DNA of 64,000 nucleotides from Caldilineaceae bacterium (GCA_018003515.1 JAGNDO010000026.1:1-64000); one strand, 5' to 3'. Shown: positions 8,733-18,006, counted from the stretch's first letter. Program-made: numbers and translations. Notes: generated from the letters alone by a model not told the origin.

Positions 8733-8810
8733 ACAACAAACAGAATAGGAAAAAGGCAGTCCGGCCACCTCCAGGTGGCCGGACTGCCTTTTTCCTATTC
8801 TGTTTGTTGT
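8733..8810. terminator. Bidirectional terminator with perfect 38-bp stem and 2-nt loop
   Basis: Arms 8733-8770 and 8773-8810 are exactly complementary, and only CC is unpaired. The stem includes AAAAAGG/CCTTTTT, so it can terminate both ndk (+) and rsfS (-). It ends 3 bp short of the rsfS stop codon. Confidence 0.9.
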
Positions 8811-8813
8811 TCT

Positions 8814-9158
8814 TTACATCACCTTCACAACCACCTTGGCCTCGCTCCACAGCTCTTCCAGTTTGTAGTGGGCCCGGGCCTCTGCGTCGAACATGTGGAC
8901 GATGACGTCCGCGTAGTCCAACAAAAGCCAGCCGCCGGCGCTGCCGGCCTTGCCTTCAATGGCCAAGGGGCGGATGTTTTGCTCCAATTTGAGCGTGGCC
9001 AATACTTCGTCTTCCATAGCCTTGGCCTGACGCTCGCTGCCAACCGTGCCGATTAAGAAATAGTCGGCGATAGAGGTCAGTTCCCGAATGTCCAGCAATA
9101 CGATGTCCGATGCTTGTTTATCCTCGACAATCTCTAATAGACGCCGAGCCAATTCCAT
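8814..9158 (-). CDS. rsfS: Ribosomal silencing factor RsfS (Iojap/YbeB)
   Basis: This 114-residue DUF143 protein has the diagnostic DIVLLDIRELTSIADYFLIGTV-type segment (residues 18-39), then RQAKAMEDEV and the aromatic GGWLLLDYADVIVHMF near residue 80. The factor binds ribosomal protein L14 and blocks subunit joining under starvation. It is not next to nadD, its usual partner. The ATG is preceded by AGGAGGGT 10 bp upstream. Confidence 0.95.
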   Translation of the reverse strand: MELARRLLEIVEDKQASDIVLLDIRELTSIADYFLIGTVGSERQAKAMEDEVLATLKLEQNIRPLAIEGKAGSAGGWLLLDYADVIVHMFDAEARAHYKLEELWSEAKVVVKVM

Positions 9159-9239
9159 GCTTGTCAGAGAACCCTCCTAAGGGTAAAATTGTGCAATTTT
9201 CGGTTCGCAGGTTGACTGATCACCCATGCGATTGAGGAC

Positions 9240-9268
9240 AGTGTAGCACAAAAAGATGGGGTTCTCAA
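9240..9268 (-). promoter_or_regulatory. Sigma70-type promoter for rsfS
   Basis: Read on the minus strand, TTGAGA (9268-9263), a 17-bp spacer and TACACT (9245-9240) precede rsfS by about 80 bp. Confidence 0.55.
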
Positions 9269-9343
9269 TCCTGGATCAACATGCGCTGTGTGGGCGGGCA
9301 GGAACGCTTTGTAAGGGTCGGCGCTTTGTGCTATGGTAGAGCC

Positions 9344-10039
9344 ATGAAGAACCATCGCCAATCCACCCAAACTGACGCCGTTAGTCCCACCCTGGAGGTG
9401 GAGGCGCGGCTGTGGCGCGCTGGCTTTGTGCGCGTGGCCGGGGTGGATGAAGCGGGGCGGGGCGCGCTGGCCGGCCCAGTGGTGGCCGGTGCGGTGATCC
9501 TGCCCATTCAGCCCCAACCCGACGCCCCGCCCCCGCCCTGGGACCAGGTGCGGGACAGCAAAATGCTCTCCCCAGCCCGGCGGGAAGTTCTCTTTCCCCT
9601 GATTCAAGCGGCCAGCCTGGCCTGGGGGATCGGGGAGGCGTCGGCCCAGGAGATCGACCGCATGGGGATTGCCCCAGCCACCCGGCTGGCCATGCAGCGG
9701 GCCATCGAAGCCCTGACTCCGCCGCCGGACCATCTGATCATCGACTGGGTGCGGCTGGATCGGGTCAACCTGCCCCAGGAGAGCTTTGTGAAGGGGGATG
9801 CCCGCATGATCTCGATTGCCGCCGCCTCGATCTTGGCCAAGGTGCATCGGGATCGGCTGATGGTGGCCCTGGCGGATGCCTACCCCGATTATGGTTTTGA
9901 GCGGCATAAAGGCTATGGGGCCGCCGGGCACATGGCCGCACTGGCTGCTCTTGGACCCAGCCCGGTCCATCGCCACACTTTTTCGCCCATCGCCCCAAAA
10001 CTGACGCTTTTTGACCGGGAGACCTCTGCCCATGCCTAG
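9344..10039 (+). CDS. rnhB: Ribonuclease HII
   Basis: The 231-residue protein cleaves 5' of ribonucleotides in DNA. The catalytic [20 protein letters not shown] block near residue 35 is clear, followed by [17 protein letters not shown] and the C-terminal [13 protein letters not shown] with [13 protein letters not shown]. The start at 9344 (KNHRQST) was preferred. An earlier in-frame ATG at 9281 would lie in the promoter region. It overlaps yraN by 8 bp, which suggests translational coupling. Confidence 0.94.
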   Translation: MKNHRQSTQTDAVSPTLEVEARLWRAGFVRVAGVDEAGRGALAGPVVAGAVILPIQPQPDAPPPPWDQVRDSKMLSPARREVLFPLIQAASLAWGIGEASAQEIDRMGIAPATRLAMQRAIEALTPPPDHLIIDWVRLDRVNLPQESFVKGDARMISIAAASILAKVHRDRLMVALADAYPDYGFERHKGYGAAGHMAALAALGPSPVHRHTFSPIAPKLTLFDRETSAHA

Positions 10040-10430
10040 CGCCCGCCGATCCCTGGGCGACACCGGGGAAGACCTAGCCGTCCAGGCTCTGGCCAAGGCT
10101 GGGCTGACCATCATCGAGCGCAATTGGCGCTGCCCAGTCGGGGAGTTGGACATTGTGGCCGAGGAGATGGCCCCGGATCTGCTGGTGGGGCCGGGGGTGG
10201 TGACGTGGCGGGTCTGCGTTGAGGTGCGCACCCGGCGGGGGACGCGTTTTGGCACGGCCAAGCAATCCATCACCCCCCGCAAGCAGGCCAAGCTGCGGGA
10301 GGTGGCGGCCCACTATATCCAGTCCACAGGCTGGGCCGGTCCCTGGCGCATCGATGTGGTGGCCGTACAGATGGACAGCCAAGGCAGACTCTTGGAAATC
10401 GAACATATTCGCCACGCGGTGACGGGATGA
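10032..10430 (+). CDS. YraN (UPF0102) nuclease-like protein
   Basis: The 132-residue protein starts [20 protein letters not shown]. It has the nuclease-fold signature [17 protein letters not shown] and [20 protein letters not shown], then [13 protein letters not shown]. These blocks are the RecB-like fold core of UPF0102. The family often sits beside rnhB, as here. An 18-residue insertion ([14 protein letters not shown] region) separates the GELDIVA and EVRTR strands. The function is unproven, although a DNA repair or uptake role is usually suggested. Confidence 0.9.
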   Translation: MPSARRSLGDTGEDLAVQALAKAGLTIIERNWRCPVGELDIVAEEMAPDLLVGPGVVTWRVCVEVRTRRGTRFGTAKQSITPRKQAKLREVAAHYIQSTGWAGPWRIDVVAVQMDSQGRLLEIEHIRHAVTG

Positions 10431-11443
10431 AACAAATGCAGAATGGACAATGGACAATGGACAATGGCTCCCCTTCACCCCTTCACCCCCTCACCCCCTC
10501 ACCCCCTCACCCCCTCATCGTCCTGATCGGCCCGACGGCGGTGGGGAAGACGGCGTTGAGTTTGGATCTGTGCGGGCGTTTTGGGGGCGAGGTGATCAAT
10601 GCGGACAGCCGCCAGGTCTATGCGGGGATGGATATTGGCACGGCCAAGCCTAGCTTGGCGGAGCAGACCGCCATCCCCCACCATTTGTTGGACCTGCGCA
10701 TGCCGGATCAGGTGTTGAGTCTGGCTGAGTATCAGGGATTGGCGTACGCGACCATCGATACATTGCACAAAGCCGGGACCGTGCCCTTTTTGGTGGGGGG
10801 AACCGTACTCTATGTGCGGGGGGTGGTGGAGGGGTTGCGCATCCCCGATGTGCCGCCCAACCCGGATCTGCGGGCTGAATTGGAGGCCGTGGCCGCGGCC
10901 CAGGGCTGGCAGCCCCTCTTCGCCCGTCTGGAAGCGTTGGACCCGGTCACCGCGGCGCGCACGGATGCCAAAAATGTGCGCCGGGTGGTGCGGGCCCTGG
11001 AGATCGTGATCACCACGGGCAAATCCAAGAGCGAGTTGGAGGGGGCCGAGCCGCCGCCGTATCGCATTTTCCAGATCGGTTTGGACATGGATCGGGAGCT
11101 GCTCTATGCGCGCATTGACCGCCGGGTGGATGACATGATGGCCGCCGGGTTGGTTGATGAAACCCAACGGCTATTGGCTGCCGGCTATTCACCCGCCCTG
11201 CCGGCCATGACCAGCCTGGGCTATCGGGAGATCGGGGCCTATTTGCGGGGGGAGGTCACGTTGGCGGCGGCGGTGGAACGGATCAAGACCGAGACCCACC
11301 GCTTTGTGCGCCATCAATACACCTGGTTCCGGCGGCTCTCCGGGGTGCGCTGGTTGCGCTTTGATCCAGACACGCCCGAACAACGCGCCACGGTCCACGG
11401 GCAGATTGGGGCGGAAGTGGCCGCGTTCCTGGCGGGTGAATGA
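10427..11443 (+). CDS. miaA: tRNA dimethylallyltransferase
   Basis: The 338-residue enzyme attaches dimethylallyl to A37 of tRNAs. The ATP site GPTAVGKT is at 35-42, followed by [30 protein letters not shown], the [14 protein letters not shown] active-site segment and RRVVRALEI. The first 30 residues are foreign. They are encoded by short tandem repeats (AATGGAC units, then CACCCCCT units) read in frame. No alternative start lies between the repeats and [11 protein letters not shown]. The ATG overlaps the yraN stop by 4 bp (ATGA), so rnhB-yraN-miaA is one operon. Confidence 0.94.
   Translation: MKQMQNGQWTMDNGSPSPLHPLTPSPPHPLIVLIGPTAVGKTALSLDLCGRFGGEVINADSRQVYAGMDIGTAKPSLAEQTAIPHHLLDLRMPDQVLSLAEYQGLAYATIDTLHKAGTVPFLVGGTVLYVRGVVEGLRIPDVPPNPDLRAELEAVAAAQGWQPLFARLEALDPVTAARTDAKNVRRVVRALEIVITTGKSKSELEGAEPPPYRIFQIGLDMDRELLYARIDRRVDDMMAAGLVDETQRLLAAGYSPALPAMTSLGYREIGAYLRGEVTLAAAVERIKTETHRFVRHQYTWFRRLSGVRWLRFDPDTPEQRATVHGQIGAEVAAFLAGE
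10439..10519 (+). repeat. Short tandem repeats inside the miaA N-terminal codons
   Basis: Three AATGGAC 7-mers (10441-10466) are followed by about six CACCCCCT-like 8-mers (10474-10519). All are read in frame and encode QWTMDNG and then a Pro/His/Leu/Ser-rich stretch. Confidence 0.8.
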
Positions 11444-11485
11444 TCCACGAATCTTCGTAGATTATTTCACAAACACTTTTTCTCG

Positions 11486-11514
11486 TTGCGACGGTATGGG
11501 ATTGCCTTTATAAT
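11486..11514 (+). promoter_or_regulatory. Sigma70-type promoter for rel
   Basis: TTGCGA (11486-11491), a 17-bp spacer and a consensus TATAAT (11509-11514) lie 73 bp before the start codon. Confidence 0.7.
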
Positions 11515-11586
11515 GTGGGAACTACTCTTTTGCAGCGAAGTTTTTGAGTTCTGGCAGGAACCAGCCGCCTGGCTGATGGGGCATTT

Positions 11587-14034
11587 ATGACAGATTTTGG
11601 CAACAGACCTACACTCGCACTACGTGATGATGCGGACAATACAGATCCCCCCAGGGCTGACCCGGCCCAGAAACCGGGTGGGGACGCTTCGCCCCCGCCC
11701 GGGTCTGCGGACAGCGTGAACAGTGGACTTCCCATCGGTCCCCAGTTGATCTCCGCCTTTACCCCTGCCATCGATGGGGATTCCCTCATCGCCCAGCTCA
11801 ACAGCCTGCCCTCTATCCCCGATGTCGCGGATGGTGAACCCATCAGTTTGGCTCCGGAACCCACGGAACTGGCCGGCTTGAGCCAGTTGATGGCATCGGT
11901 GGCCAGCTTTTTCAAACCGGCGGACAGGCAGTTGGTCTTGCGGGCCTATGCCGTGGCCAGCTATGCCCACCTGGGTACCCGACGCAAGACCGGGGAGCCC
12001 TACATCATGCATCCCCTGGCCGTGGCCAAGATCCTGGCCGAACTGCGGCTGGATCCGGAGACCCTGGCCGCGGCCCTGCTCCACGATGTGGCCGAGGACA
12101 CGGATTTTGACGTGGCCTATCTGCGCCGTCACTTTGGCGAAAATGTGGCCATGATGGTGGATGGTGTCACCAAGTTGAAGCGGATTGACGAACTGGGCAA
12201 CATGCGCGAAAAGCAGCCGGACGCCAAGATGGAGTCCTTGCGCAAGATGTTTTTGGCCATGGTGGAAGATGTGCGGGTGGTGTTGATCAAGCTGGCCGAT
12301 CGGTTGCACAACATGCGCACGTTGGACGGCCAGAAGCCCGAATCCCAGCAGCGCATCGCCCGGGAAACCCTGGAAATCTTCGCCCCCCTGGCCAATCGCC
12401 TGGGGATCTGGCAGATCAAATGGGAGTTGGAGGATCTGAGCTTTCGCTACTTGGAGCCGGAGACCTATCGTCAACTCTCTCAATCTATGGCCCAGAAGCG
12501 CGCGGAGCGAGAAGCTTGGGTGCAGACCGTGATGAGTACCCTGGCGGCGGCGTTGGCCGAGGCCGACATCAAGGCCGAAATCAGCGGACGCCCCAAGCAT
12601 ATCTACAGCGTCTATCGAAAGATGACCCGCAAGGGTGTGGCCTTCGACCAGATCTACGACATCCACGGCTTCCGCATCACCGTGTCGGATGTGAGCAGTT
12701 GTTATGCGGCCTTGGGCATTGTCCACAGCAAGTGGCGGCCCATCCACGGCGAATTTGACGACTACATCGCCAACCCCAAGGACAACCTCTACCAGAGTCT
12801 GCACACCGCGGTGCTTGGTCCCGGCGGTGGGCCCATGGAGGTGCAGATCCGCACGGCGGAGATGCACCGCTTGGCCGAATATGGTATTGCCGCCCATTGG
12901 CGCTATAAGGAACAGACCAGCCACGACGCCAATTTTGGCGAGAAGATCGCCTGGATCCGCCAGTTGATGGAGTGGCGGGGAGATGTGACCGACGCCGACG
13001 AATTTGTGGACGGCATGAAGACCGATGTCTTCCAGGATCGGGTCTATGCCTTTACGCCCCGAGGCGAGGTGATCGACCTGCCCGCCAAGTCCACCCCGGT
13101 AGATTTTGCCTATCACATCCACACGGAATTGGGCCATCGTTGCCGGGGAGCCAGGGTCAACGGCAAGCTGGTCTCCTTGGACCATCAGCTCTCCAACGGC
13201 GACCAGGTGGAGGTGATCGTGGCCAAGCGAGGCAGCCCCAGCCGGGATTGGCTCAATCCCAGCGCCGGCTATGTCACCACCCAGCGCGCCCGCAGCAAGG
13301 TGCGCACCTGGTTCCGCAAACAGGCCAGGGAGGAGAGCATTCTGCAAGGCCGCCAGATTGTGGAACGGGAGATGAAGCGTCTTTCCATCGCCTGGTCTTT
13401 TGAGTCTATGGCCAAGCTCTTTGCCTATGATCGGCTGGATGATTTTTTTGCCGCCGTGGGCTATGGGGACATCAATACCCAGCAGATCGCCCAGCGGGTG
13501 CTGGACACCGAGCGCAAGGAGCGGGAGAAGAACGAAGAGCCTGTCCTGCCCAAACATGACGAGAGCGCTTCTCGATCCGTGGATGGGGTGTACATTCTGG
13601 GCGTGGAGGGGCTATTGGCCCAGCCGGCCCGTTGCTGTAGCCCGGTACCCGGTGATTCGGTGATCGGCTATATCACCCAAGGGCGAGGGGTGACCATCCA
13701 CAAGAGTACCTGCCCCAACATCCTGGCCAAAATGAAGAGCGGGGACAACACTCGCCTGGTGGAGGTGCAGTGGGGTGCCCGCAGCGAGGAGACCTACCCG
13801 GTCAGCATCCAGGTGTGGGCCTATGATCGGGCCGGGCTGCTGCGGGATGTGAGCGCCCTGGTGGCGGACGAGAAGATCAACCTGCGCAGCGCCGAAGCCC
13901 TCACCGGTCTGAAGGACAACATGGCCCTGATCAACATCACCCTGGAAATCCAGGACGTCTCCCAACTCTCCCGCATCATGACCAAAATCGAGCGGCTGCC
14001 CAACGTGATGGATGTGAAGCGGCGGGTGTCGTGA
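11587..14034 (+). CDS. rel: RelA/SpoT homolog, (p)ppGpp synthetase/hydrolase (long RSH)
   Basis: The 815-residue alarmone enzyme has an acidic, Pro-rich N-terminal leader of about 100 residues. An HD hydrolase domain follows (HPLAVAKILAEL at about 141, LLHDVAEDT at about 163, KLADRLHNMRTL), with all metal ligands present. Next come the synthetase domain (GRPKHIYSVYRKM, about 337), a TGS domain (YAFTPRGEVIDLP, about 487), a helical/zinc-finger region with ARCCSPVPGD and HKSTCPN, and a C-terminal ACT domain from about 745. The synthetase metal motif is EFDD (GEFDDYIANPKDN), the acidic version usual in monofunctional RelA, rather than RFKD. It is probably bifunctional. Confidence 0.95.
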   Translation: MTDFGNRPTLALRDDADNTDPPRADPAQKPGGDASPPPGSADSVNSGLPIGPQLISAFTPAIDGDSLIAQLNSLPSIPDVADGEPISLAPEPTELAGLSQLMASVASFFKPADRQLVLRAYAVASYAHLGTRRKTGEPYIMHPLAVAKILAELRLDPETLAAALLHDVAEDTDFDVAYLRRHFGENVAMMVDGVTKLKRIDELGNMREKQPDAKMESLRKMFLAMVEDVRVVLIKLADRLHNMRTLDGQKPESQQRIARETLEIFAPLANRLGIWQIKWELEDLSFRYLEPETYRQLSQSMAQKRAEREAWVQTVMSTLAAALAEADIKAEISGRPKHIYSVYRKMTRKGVAFDQIYDIHGFRITVSDVSSCYAALGIVHSKWRPIHGEFDDYIANPKDNLYQSLHTAVLGPGGGPMEVQIRTAEMHRLAEYGIAAHWRYKEQTSHDANFGEKIAWIRQLMEWRGDVTDADEFVDGMKTDVFQDRVYAFTPRGEVIDLPAKSTPVDFAYHIHTELGHRCRGARVNGKLVSLDHQLSNGDQVEVIVAKRGSPSRDWLNPSAGYVTTQRARSKVRTWFRKQAREESILQGRQIVEREMKRLSIAWSFESMAKLFAYDRLDDFFAAVGYGDINTQQIAQRVLDTERKEREKNEEPVLPKHDESASRSVDGVYILGVEGLLAQPARCCSPVPGDSVIGYITQGRGVTIHKSTCPNILAKMKSGDNTRLVEVQWGARSEETYPVSIQVWAYDRAGLLRDVSALVADEKINLRSAEALTGLKDNMALINITLEIQDVSQLSRIMTKIERLPNVMDVKRRVS

Positions 14035-14036
14035 AA

Positions 14037-14092
14037 AAGCGATCCACGAATCTACATGAATCTTTTTCTTGAGATTCGTGTAGATTTCTGCA
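14037..14092 (+). repeat. Hairpin after rel, dispersed GATCCACGAATCT repeat
   Basis: AATCTACATGAATCT pairs imperfectly with AGATTCGTGTAGATT around a T-rich loop. The half-unit GATCCACGAATCTTCGTAGATT also follows miaA at 11443-11465. It may serve as the rel terminator. Confidence 0.5.
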
Positions 14093-14138
14093 TCAAGACC
14101 GGAGATGAATTCGGCTTGTTGTTATCAAAGGAACAGAA

Positions 14139-15530
14139 TTGAACTCAATGAATAACAATAGAAGCGAGAGAAAATACAGGGTTCTTTCCCTGTTTTCGGG
14201 AGGAATGGGGCTTGATCTTGGTCTTGGGTTCACAGATCGCTTTGAGACTGTGGCCTGTGTAGAAAAAGTTCCAACATTCTGCAAAACAATTCGGTTAAAT
14301 CAACAAAAAGGCCGTTTGTCGCAATCGCTAAAGATTATCGAAGCCGACATATCTCAGTTGTCCCCTGAGCAAGTTCTGGACGATCTTGGCTTACAGGCTG
14401 AGGACATTGATGTAATTGTCGGTGGCCCCCCATGCCAAACATTTAGCACAGCCGGGAAACGAGGAACGACACAGGATCCTCGCGGAACCTTGCTTTGGGA
14501 TTTTTTGCGATTTGTGGAATACATTCGTCCCAAGTTGTTCCTGATGGAAAACGTGAGAGGTTTACTTTCCGCGGCATTGATTCATCGACCCATTGCGGAT
14601 AGACCAGAGAAAGGTGGATTACCGCTATCTGAAGATGAAAAACCAGGATCGGTAGTCCGACTGTTCGCCAGCGACTTGGCCAAAATTGACGGGGCCAGTT
14701 ACCACCTCGACATTTTCGAAGTCAATTCGGTGAATTACGGCGCACCTCAAATCCGTGAGAGGGCTCTTTTTATCGGTAATCGTTATAATCTCCAAGTCGA
14801 GTTTCCTGCTCCAACACACGGTCAAATAAACCCAGGAAACAATTCAGCCTCGCAACCAAGTCTTTTTGACGACGTTAAGTTGCAGCCTTGGAAAACGCTT
14901 GGTGATGCAATTGCCAACATGCAAGAGGAGATCCCAACCGTTCTTGACTTTAGTCCGAGAAAAAAGCGGTATCTTGGTTTGGTTCCGCCAGGATCTAACT
15001 GGCGAAGTCTTCCTGAAGAGTTACAGAAGGAATCAATGGGAAAAGCGTGGTTTGCGAAAGGAGGTCGATCTGGTTGGTGGAGACGACTCACTTTCGATCT
15101 TCCATGTCCGACATTGATTACGATGCCCAATCACGCGAGTACCTCCCTTTGCCACCCTACAGAAACCCGCGCACTCTCTATTCGTGAATATGCCAGGATT
15201 CAAGAATTCCCGGATGAGTGGGAATTCGTTGGCACAACTTCAGAGCAATACAGACAGGTAGGGAATGCCGTTCCTACCCGTTTGGGCGTGATCGCAGGCA
15301 ACGTCATTGCTGATACCCTCAAAAAAATATCCGCGAGACAGATCCAGTCAGTTTCTGTAAATTCGTCAGAACCACGAATCGTCTATGTTCAATCTCATGT
15401 GAGAACAAGACAATGGTTTAAGAATGGAAAAGTTGTCATCTGGGATGACAACAAAGATAATGGTGGCGCCGCCTATGGCAAACCAAAAACCAAGAGAAAA
15501 GTAAGGGGATTAGAGTCACGTGGCGCATAA
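14139..15530 (+). CDS. DNA (cytosine-5-)-methyltransferase of a type II system
   Basis: The 463-residue enzyme shows the C5 MTase motifs in order: I (LSLFSGGMGLDLGLG), IV with the catalytic Cys (GGPPCQTFSTAGKRG, about 98), VI (LFLMENVRGL), VIII (QIRERALFIGNR), IX and X (QVGNAVPTRLGVIAGNVIA, about 372). A TTG start at 14139 has AAAGGA 6 bp upstream. The ATG 9 bp further in is the alternative. Its DNA is clearly more AT-rich than the flanking genes, which suggests transfer. It overlaps the next gene by 11 bp and forms a restriction-modification pair with it. The recognition site cannot be read from the sequence. Confidence 0.92.
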   Translation: MNSMNNNRSERKYRVLSLFSGGMGLDLGLGFTDRFETVACVEKVPTFCKTIRLNQQKGRLSQSLKIIEADISQLSPEQVLDDLGLQAEDIDVIVGGPPCQTFSTAGKRGTTQDPRGTLLWDFLRFVEYIRPKLFLMENVRGLLSAALIHRPIADRPEKGGLPLSEDEKPGSVVRLFASDLAKIDGASYHLDIFEVNSVNYGAPQIRERALFIGNRYNLQVEFPAPTHGQINPGNNSASQPSLFDDVKLQPWKTLGDAIANMQEEIPTVLDFSPRKKRYLGLVPPGSNWRSLPEELQKESMGKAWFAKGGRSGWWRRLTFDLPCPTLITMPNHASTSLCHPTETRALSIREYARIQEFPDEWEFVGTTSEQYRQVGNAVPTRLGVIAGNVIADTLKKISARQIQSVSVNSSEPRIVYVQSHVRTRQWFKNGKVVIWDDNKDNGGAAYGKPKTKRKVRGLESRGA

Positions 15531-16491
15531 ACACGAGGGACTTCCAAGAACTACCGCAAGAAAACTTTCTAAGCTCACCCTATTAGAGGGGCTCCGTAGC
15601 ATAGACGCGTCCGATGAAAGTCGCAATCGTGTTTTATTGTTGGAGAACGCGTTTCGCCAAAAGATCGATTCTCATATCACGGCACTACCTGCAAAAGATG
15701 CAATATTCAAGAAGTTTAACACGAGTCCGTACGTTCTACTGATTCATGCAAAACAGAGAATGTACACGAAAATAAGTCAGCTTGAAGGTGATATTCTGCC
15801 GGCAAAGCAGTTTTCGTCAATGGAAACATCCGCAGGGCGAATGGTTGAAGAGGTGGTGCTGCCTGCTTATGGCTGGGAATGCGTAAACAGCGAGATGCAT
15901 ACGAGCAACTCAGCGCTGGACGGCAAGAGAAATGATGGGAATCTGTTGCGGCTTGCCACTCTGAAAAGCGGGCCCAGGTGTCTGAATGACGAGATGAGTG
16001 AGAATTTCGCTGACACAATTGTTAACCACCATCAGGCATGGGCGAGAGAAGAAAATGTAACTGAAATCGATTTTACTTATGGTGTTTTGTATGGAACCAA
16101 GAAGATCTCTAACAAGAAGGATTGGCATATTCTACGAAACATCAAAGAAAAGAAACCAGATTCCATTACAGTTGATCCCGCCGACCGCTGGGACTGTTCC
16201 TTTCAATATGACGGTGTCACAGTCAACGTTGCAGTCAGAATTGGACTTGATTGGTGGGAGTATCTTGGTGGCCCGAATTGTTTTACAGAAGTATTCACCG
16301 CTATGATCCGGGCATGTATCCTCCCTGGTGAAGTGGATAAAGGCACATATGAATACGTTATATCTGACCTTGGTCAAATTGCCTCAACTGATTTGGTAAG
16401 CCGTGACTATAATGTCTCTTTGCTTCAACGAAGCCAAATTCCTTGGTTATTCTTAACGGCAAGACATTTCTGTGATGAGCTTACAGAGTAG
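15520..16491 (+). CDS. Probable type II restriction endonuclease
   Basis: I recognise no precise family for this 323-residue protein. Its position directly after, and overlapping, a C5 methyltransferase is the main evidence. ETSAGRMVEEVVLPAYGWE (about 107-125) followed by a conserved-looking LRLATLKSGPRCLND (about 144-158) could be a PD-(D/E)XK nuclease core, with the Glu of the first block and Lys of the second as ligands. That is inference. It starts with GTG inside the methyltransferase end and has the same AT-rich composition. No transmembrane segment or signal peptide is visible. Confidence 0.7.
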   Translation: MAHKHEGLPRTTARKLSKLTLLEGLRSIDASDESRNRVLLLENAFRQKIDSHITALPAKDAIFKKFNTSPYVLLIHAKQRMYTKISQLEGDILPAKQFSSMETSAGRMVEEVVLPAYGWECVNSEMHTSNSALDGKRNDGNLLRLATLKSGPRCLNDEMSENFADTIVNHHQAWAREENVTEIDFTYGVLYGTKKISNKKDWHILRNIKEKKPDSITVDPADRWDCSFQYDGVTVNVAVRIGLDWWEYLGGPNCFTEVFTAMIRACILPGEVDKGTYEYVISDLGQIASTDLVSRDYNVSLLQRSQIPWLFLTARHFCDELTE

Positions 16492-16533
16492 TTGCCGACA
16501 AAGTAAACATATCAGGAAACTGAGCATTCTAGT

Positions 16534-17763
16534 CTAGTGCAACCCCACCACCACCCACTCCCCCTGGCGGACGCCCCCGCTGTCTAGGGGGATTTTGATC
16601 GACCCGTCCGCGTGGACCAGGGTGTAGATCAGGTTCGACTTGCCAAAAACCGGCACGGCCCACAGTTCGCCGTCTCGCTCTTCGATCTGAACTTGGACAT
16701 AGTCTTCCCGGCCCGTGGTGGAGGCGACGTTGCGGGCAAGGCGGGCCTGGACTTGCTGCTGGGCCGGGGCGGATGCACCCAGGAGCAGGCGGAGGGTGGG
16801 TGTCACAAAAAGGTCGAAGATCACCATGGCCGAGACCGGGTTGCCGGGCAGGCCGAAGACGGGCACGCCGTCACACACGGCCAGGATGGAGGGCTTGCCC
16901 GGTCGCACGCTCACCCCATGCACCAGCACCCCAGGCCGCCCCAGGCCGTCGATCACCTCCGCGCTCATGTCCCGATAGCTGACCGAACTGCCGGCGGAGA
17001 GGACCACCACGTCCGCGTGCGCAGCGGCCTGGGCCACGGCGGCCTCCAAAGCCGCCCGGTTGTCGGGGATGATGCCGCCGAGCAGCGGCTCCCCCCCGGC
17101 CCGGCGCACCAGGGCGGCCAGGGTGTAGGAGTTGATGTCCCGCACCTGGCCGGGACCGGGGGGGCGGTCCGGGGGCACGACCTCGTCCCCGGTGGAGAGG
17201 ATGGCGACCTTTGGCGGCACAGCCACGCTCACCTGGGTGATGCCCAGGGCCAACAGCCCGCCCAGATCCTGGGGGCGCAGCAGATGCCCACTCCCCAAGA
17301 CCAAATCCCCAATCCCGATATCTTCGCCAATTTGGATCACATTTTCGCCTTCGGCCACGGGTTTCATCACCTCAATACTGGCCCCATCCACCCGCTGGGT
17401 GTTCTCCACCATGACCACGGCGCTGGCCCCCTCCGGGATCATGCCGCCAGTGTGGACGAGGACGGCCTGGCCCACGCCCACGCTGACCGCGGCTGCCTGT
17501 CCCATTGGCACCTCGCCCACCACATCCAAAAAGGCGGGCAGGCCGGGGGACGCGCCGTAGGTGTCCGCCGCGGCCACGGCGTAGCCATCCACCGTGGAGC
17601 GGGCGAAAGTGGGCAGATCCTGGGCGGAGTGCAGATCCTGGGCCAGGATGCGGTCCAGGGCGTCCATGGTGGGAATGGTTTCGGTGCGCACGTGGGGCGT
17701 GAAGTGTTGTAGAAAGACGCGCCAGGCGTCCGGCGGGGTGTGGACGGTGAAGAGTTCGGGCAT
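16534..17763 (-). CDS. moeA: Molybdopterin molybdenumtransferase
   Basis: The 409-residue protein inserts molybdate into adenylated molybdopterin. Signatures include ARSTVDGYAVAAADT near residue 60, VHTGGMIPEGASAVVMVE, PPKVAILSTGDEVV, RDINSYTLAALV and the C-terminal VFGLPGNPVSAMVIF. Four MoeA domains fit the length. The ATG at 17763 starts PELFTVHTPPDAWR. The frame is open upstream but runs through repeat DNA. No other molybdenum-cofactor gene is adjacent. Confidence 0.95.
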   Translation of the reverse strand: MPELFTVHTPPDAWRVFLQHFTPHVRTETIPTMDALDRILAQDLHSAQDLPTFARSTVDGYAVAAADTYGASPGLPAFLDVVGEVPMGQAAAVSVGVGQAVLVHTGGMIPEGASAVVMVENTQRVDGASIEVMKPVAEGENVIQIGEDIGIGDLVLGSGHLLRPQDLGGLLALGITQVSVAVPPKVAILSTGDEVVPPDRPPGPGQVRDINSYTLAALVRRAGGEPLLGGIIPDNRAALEAAVAQAAAHADVVVLSAGSSVSYRDMSAEVIDGLGRPGVLVHGVSVRPGKPSILAVCDGVPVFGLPGNPVSAMVIFDLFVTPTLRLLLGASAPAQQQVQARLARNVASTTGREDYVQVQIEERDGELWAVPVFGKSNLIYTLVHADGSIKIPLDSGGVRQGEWVVVGLH

Positions 17764-17846
17764 GGGTTGGCTCCGGTGGGTTGATTGGTTGAGTTGTTGA
17801 TTGGATGGTAGCACAGGGGGCGGGTGGGGTTCAAATGTGGCAGGTA

Positions 17847-17895
17847 GGGGGTTTGGATGGGGGTGACAGGGCGGGGCAACCCCATCCAAACCCCT
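17847..17895. repeat. GGGGTTTGGATGGGG palindrome (family D, copy 1)
   Basis: Arms near 17847-17862 and 17879-17895 pair through GGGGTTTGGATGGGG / CCCCATCCAAACCCC. The outer arm resembles those of the perfect hairpins after rpiA and the mutase gene. Here it lies between divergent moeA and the MFS gene and follows no stop codon. Confidence 0.6.
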
Positions 17896-17915
17896 GCGCC
17901 TTATCCGCGCCAGAC

Positions 17916-17943
17916 TTGACCCTATGGGTAAGTGAGGTAGAAT
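17916..17943 (+). promoter_or_regulatory. Sigma70-type promoter for the MFS gene
   Basis: TTGACC (17916-17921), a 16-bp spacer and TAGAAT (17938-17943) lie 63 bp before the start codon. Confidence 0.6.
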
Positions 17944-18006
17944 AGAGGTTCGATCTTTACTAAACCGCTTTTGTTGCGGACATTTGTGGGAAAATCTGGA
18001 GCATTT

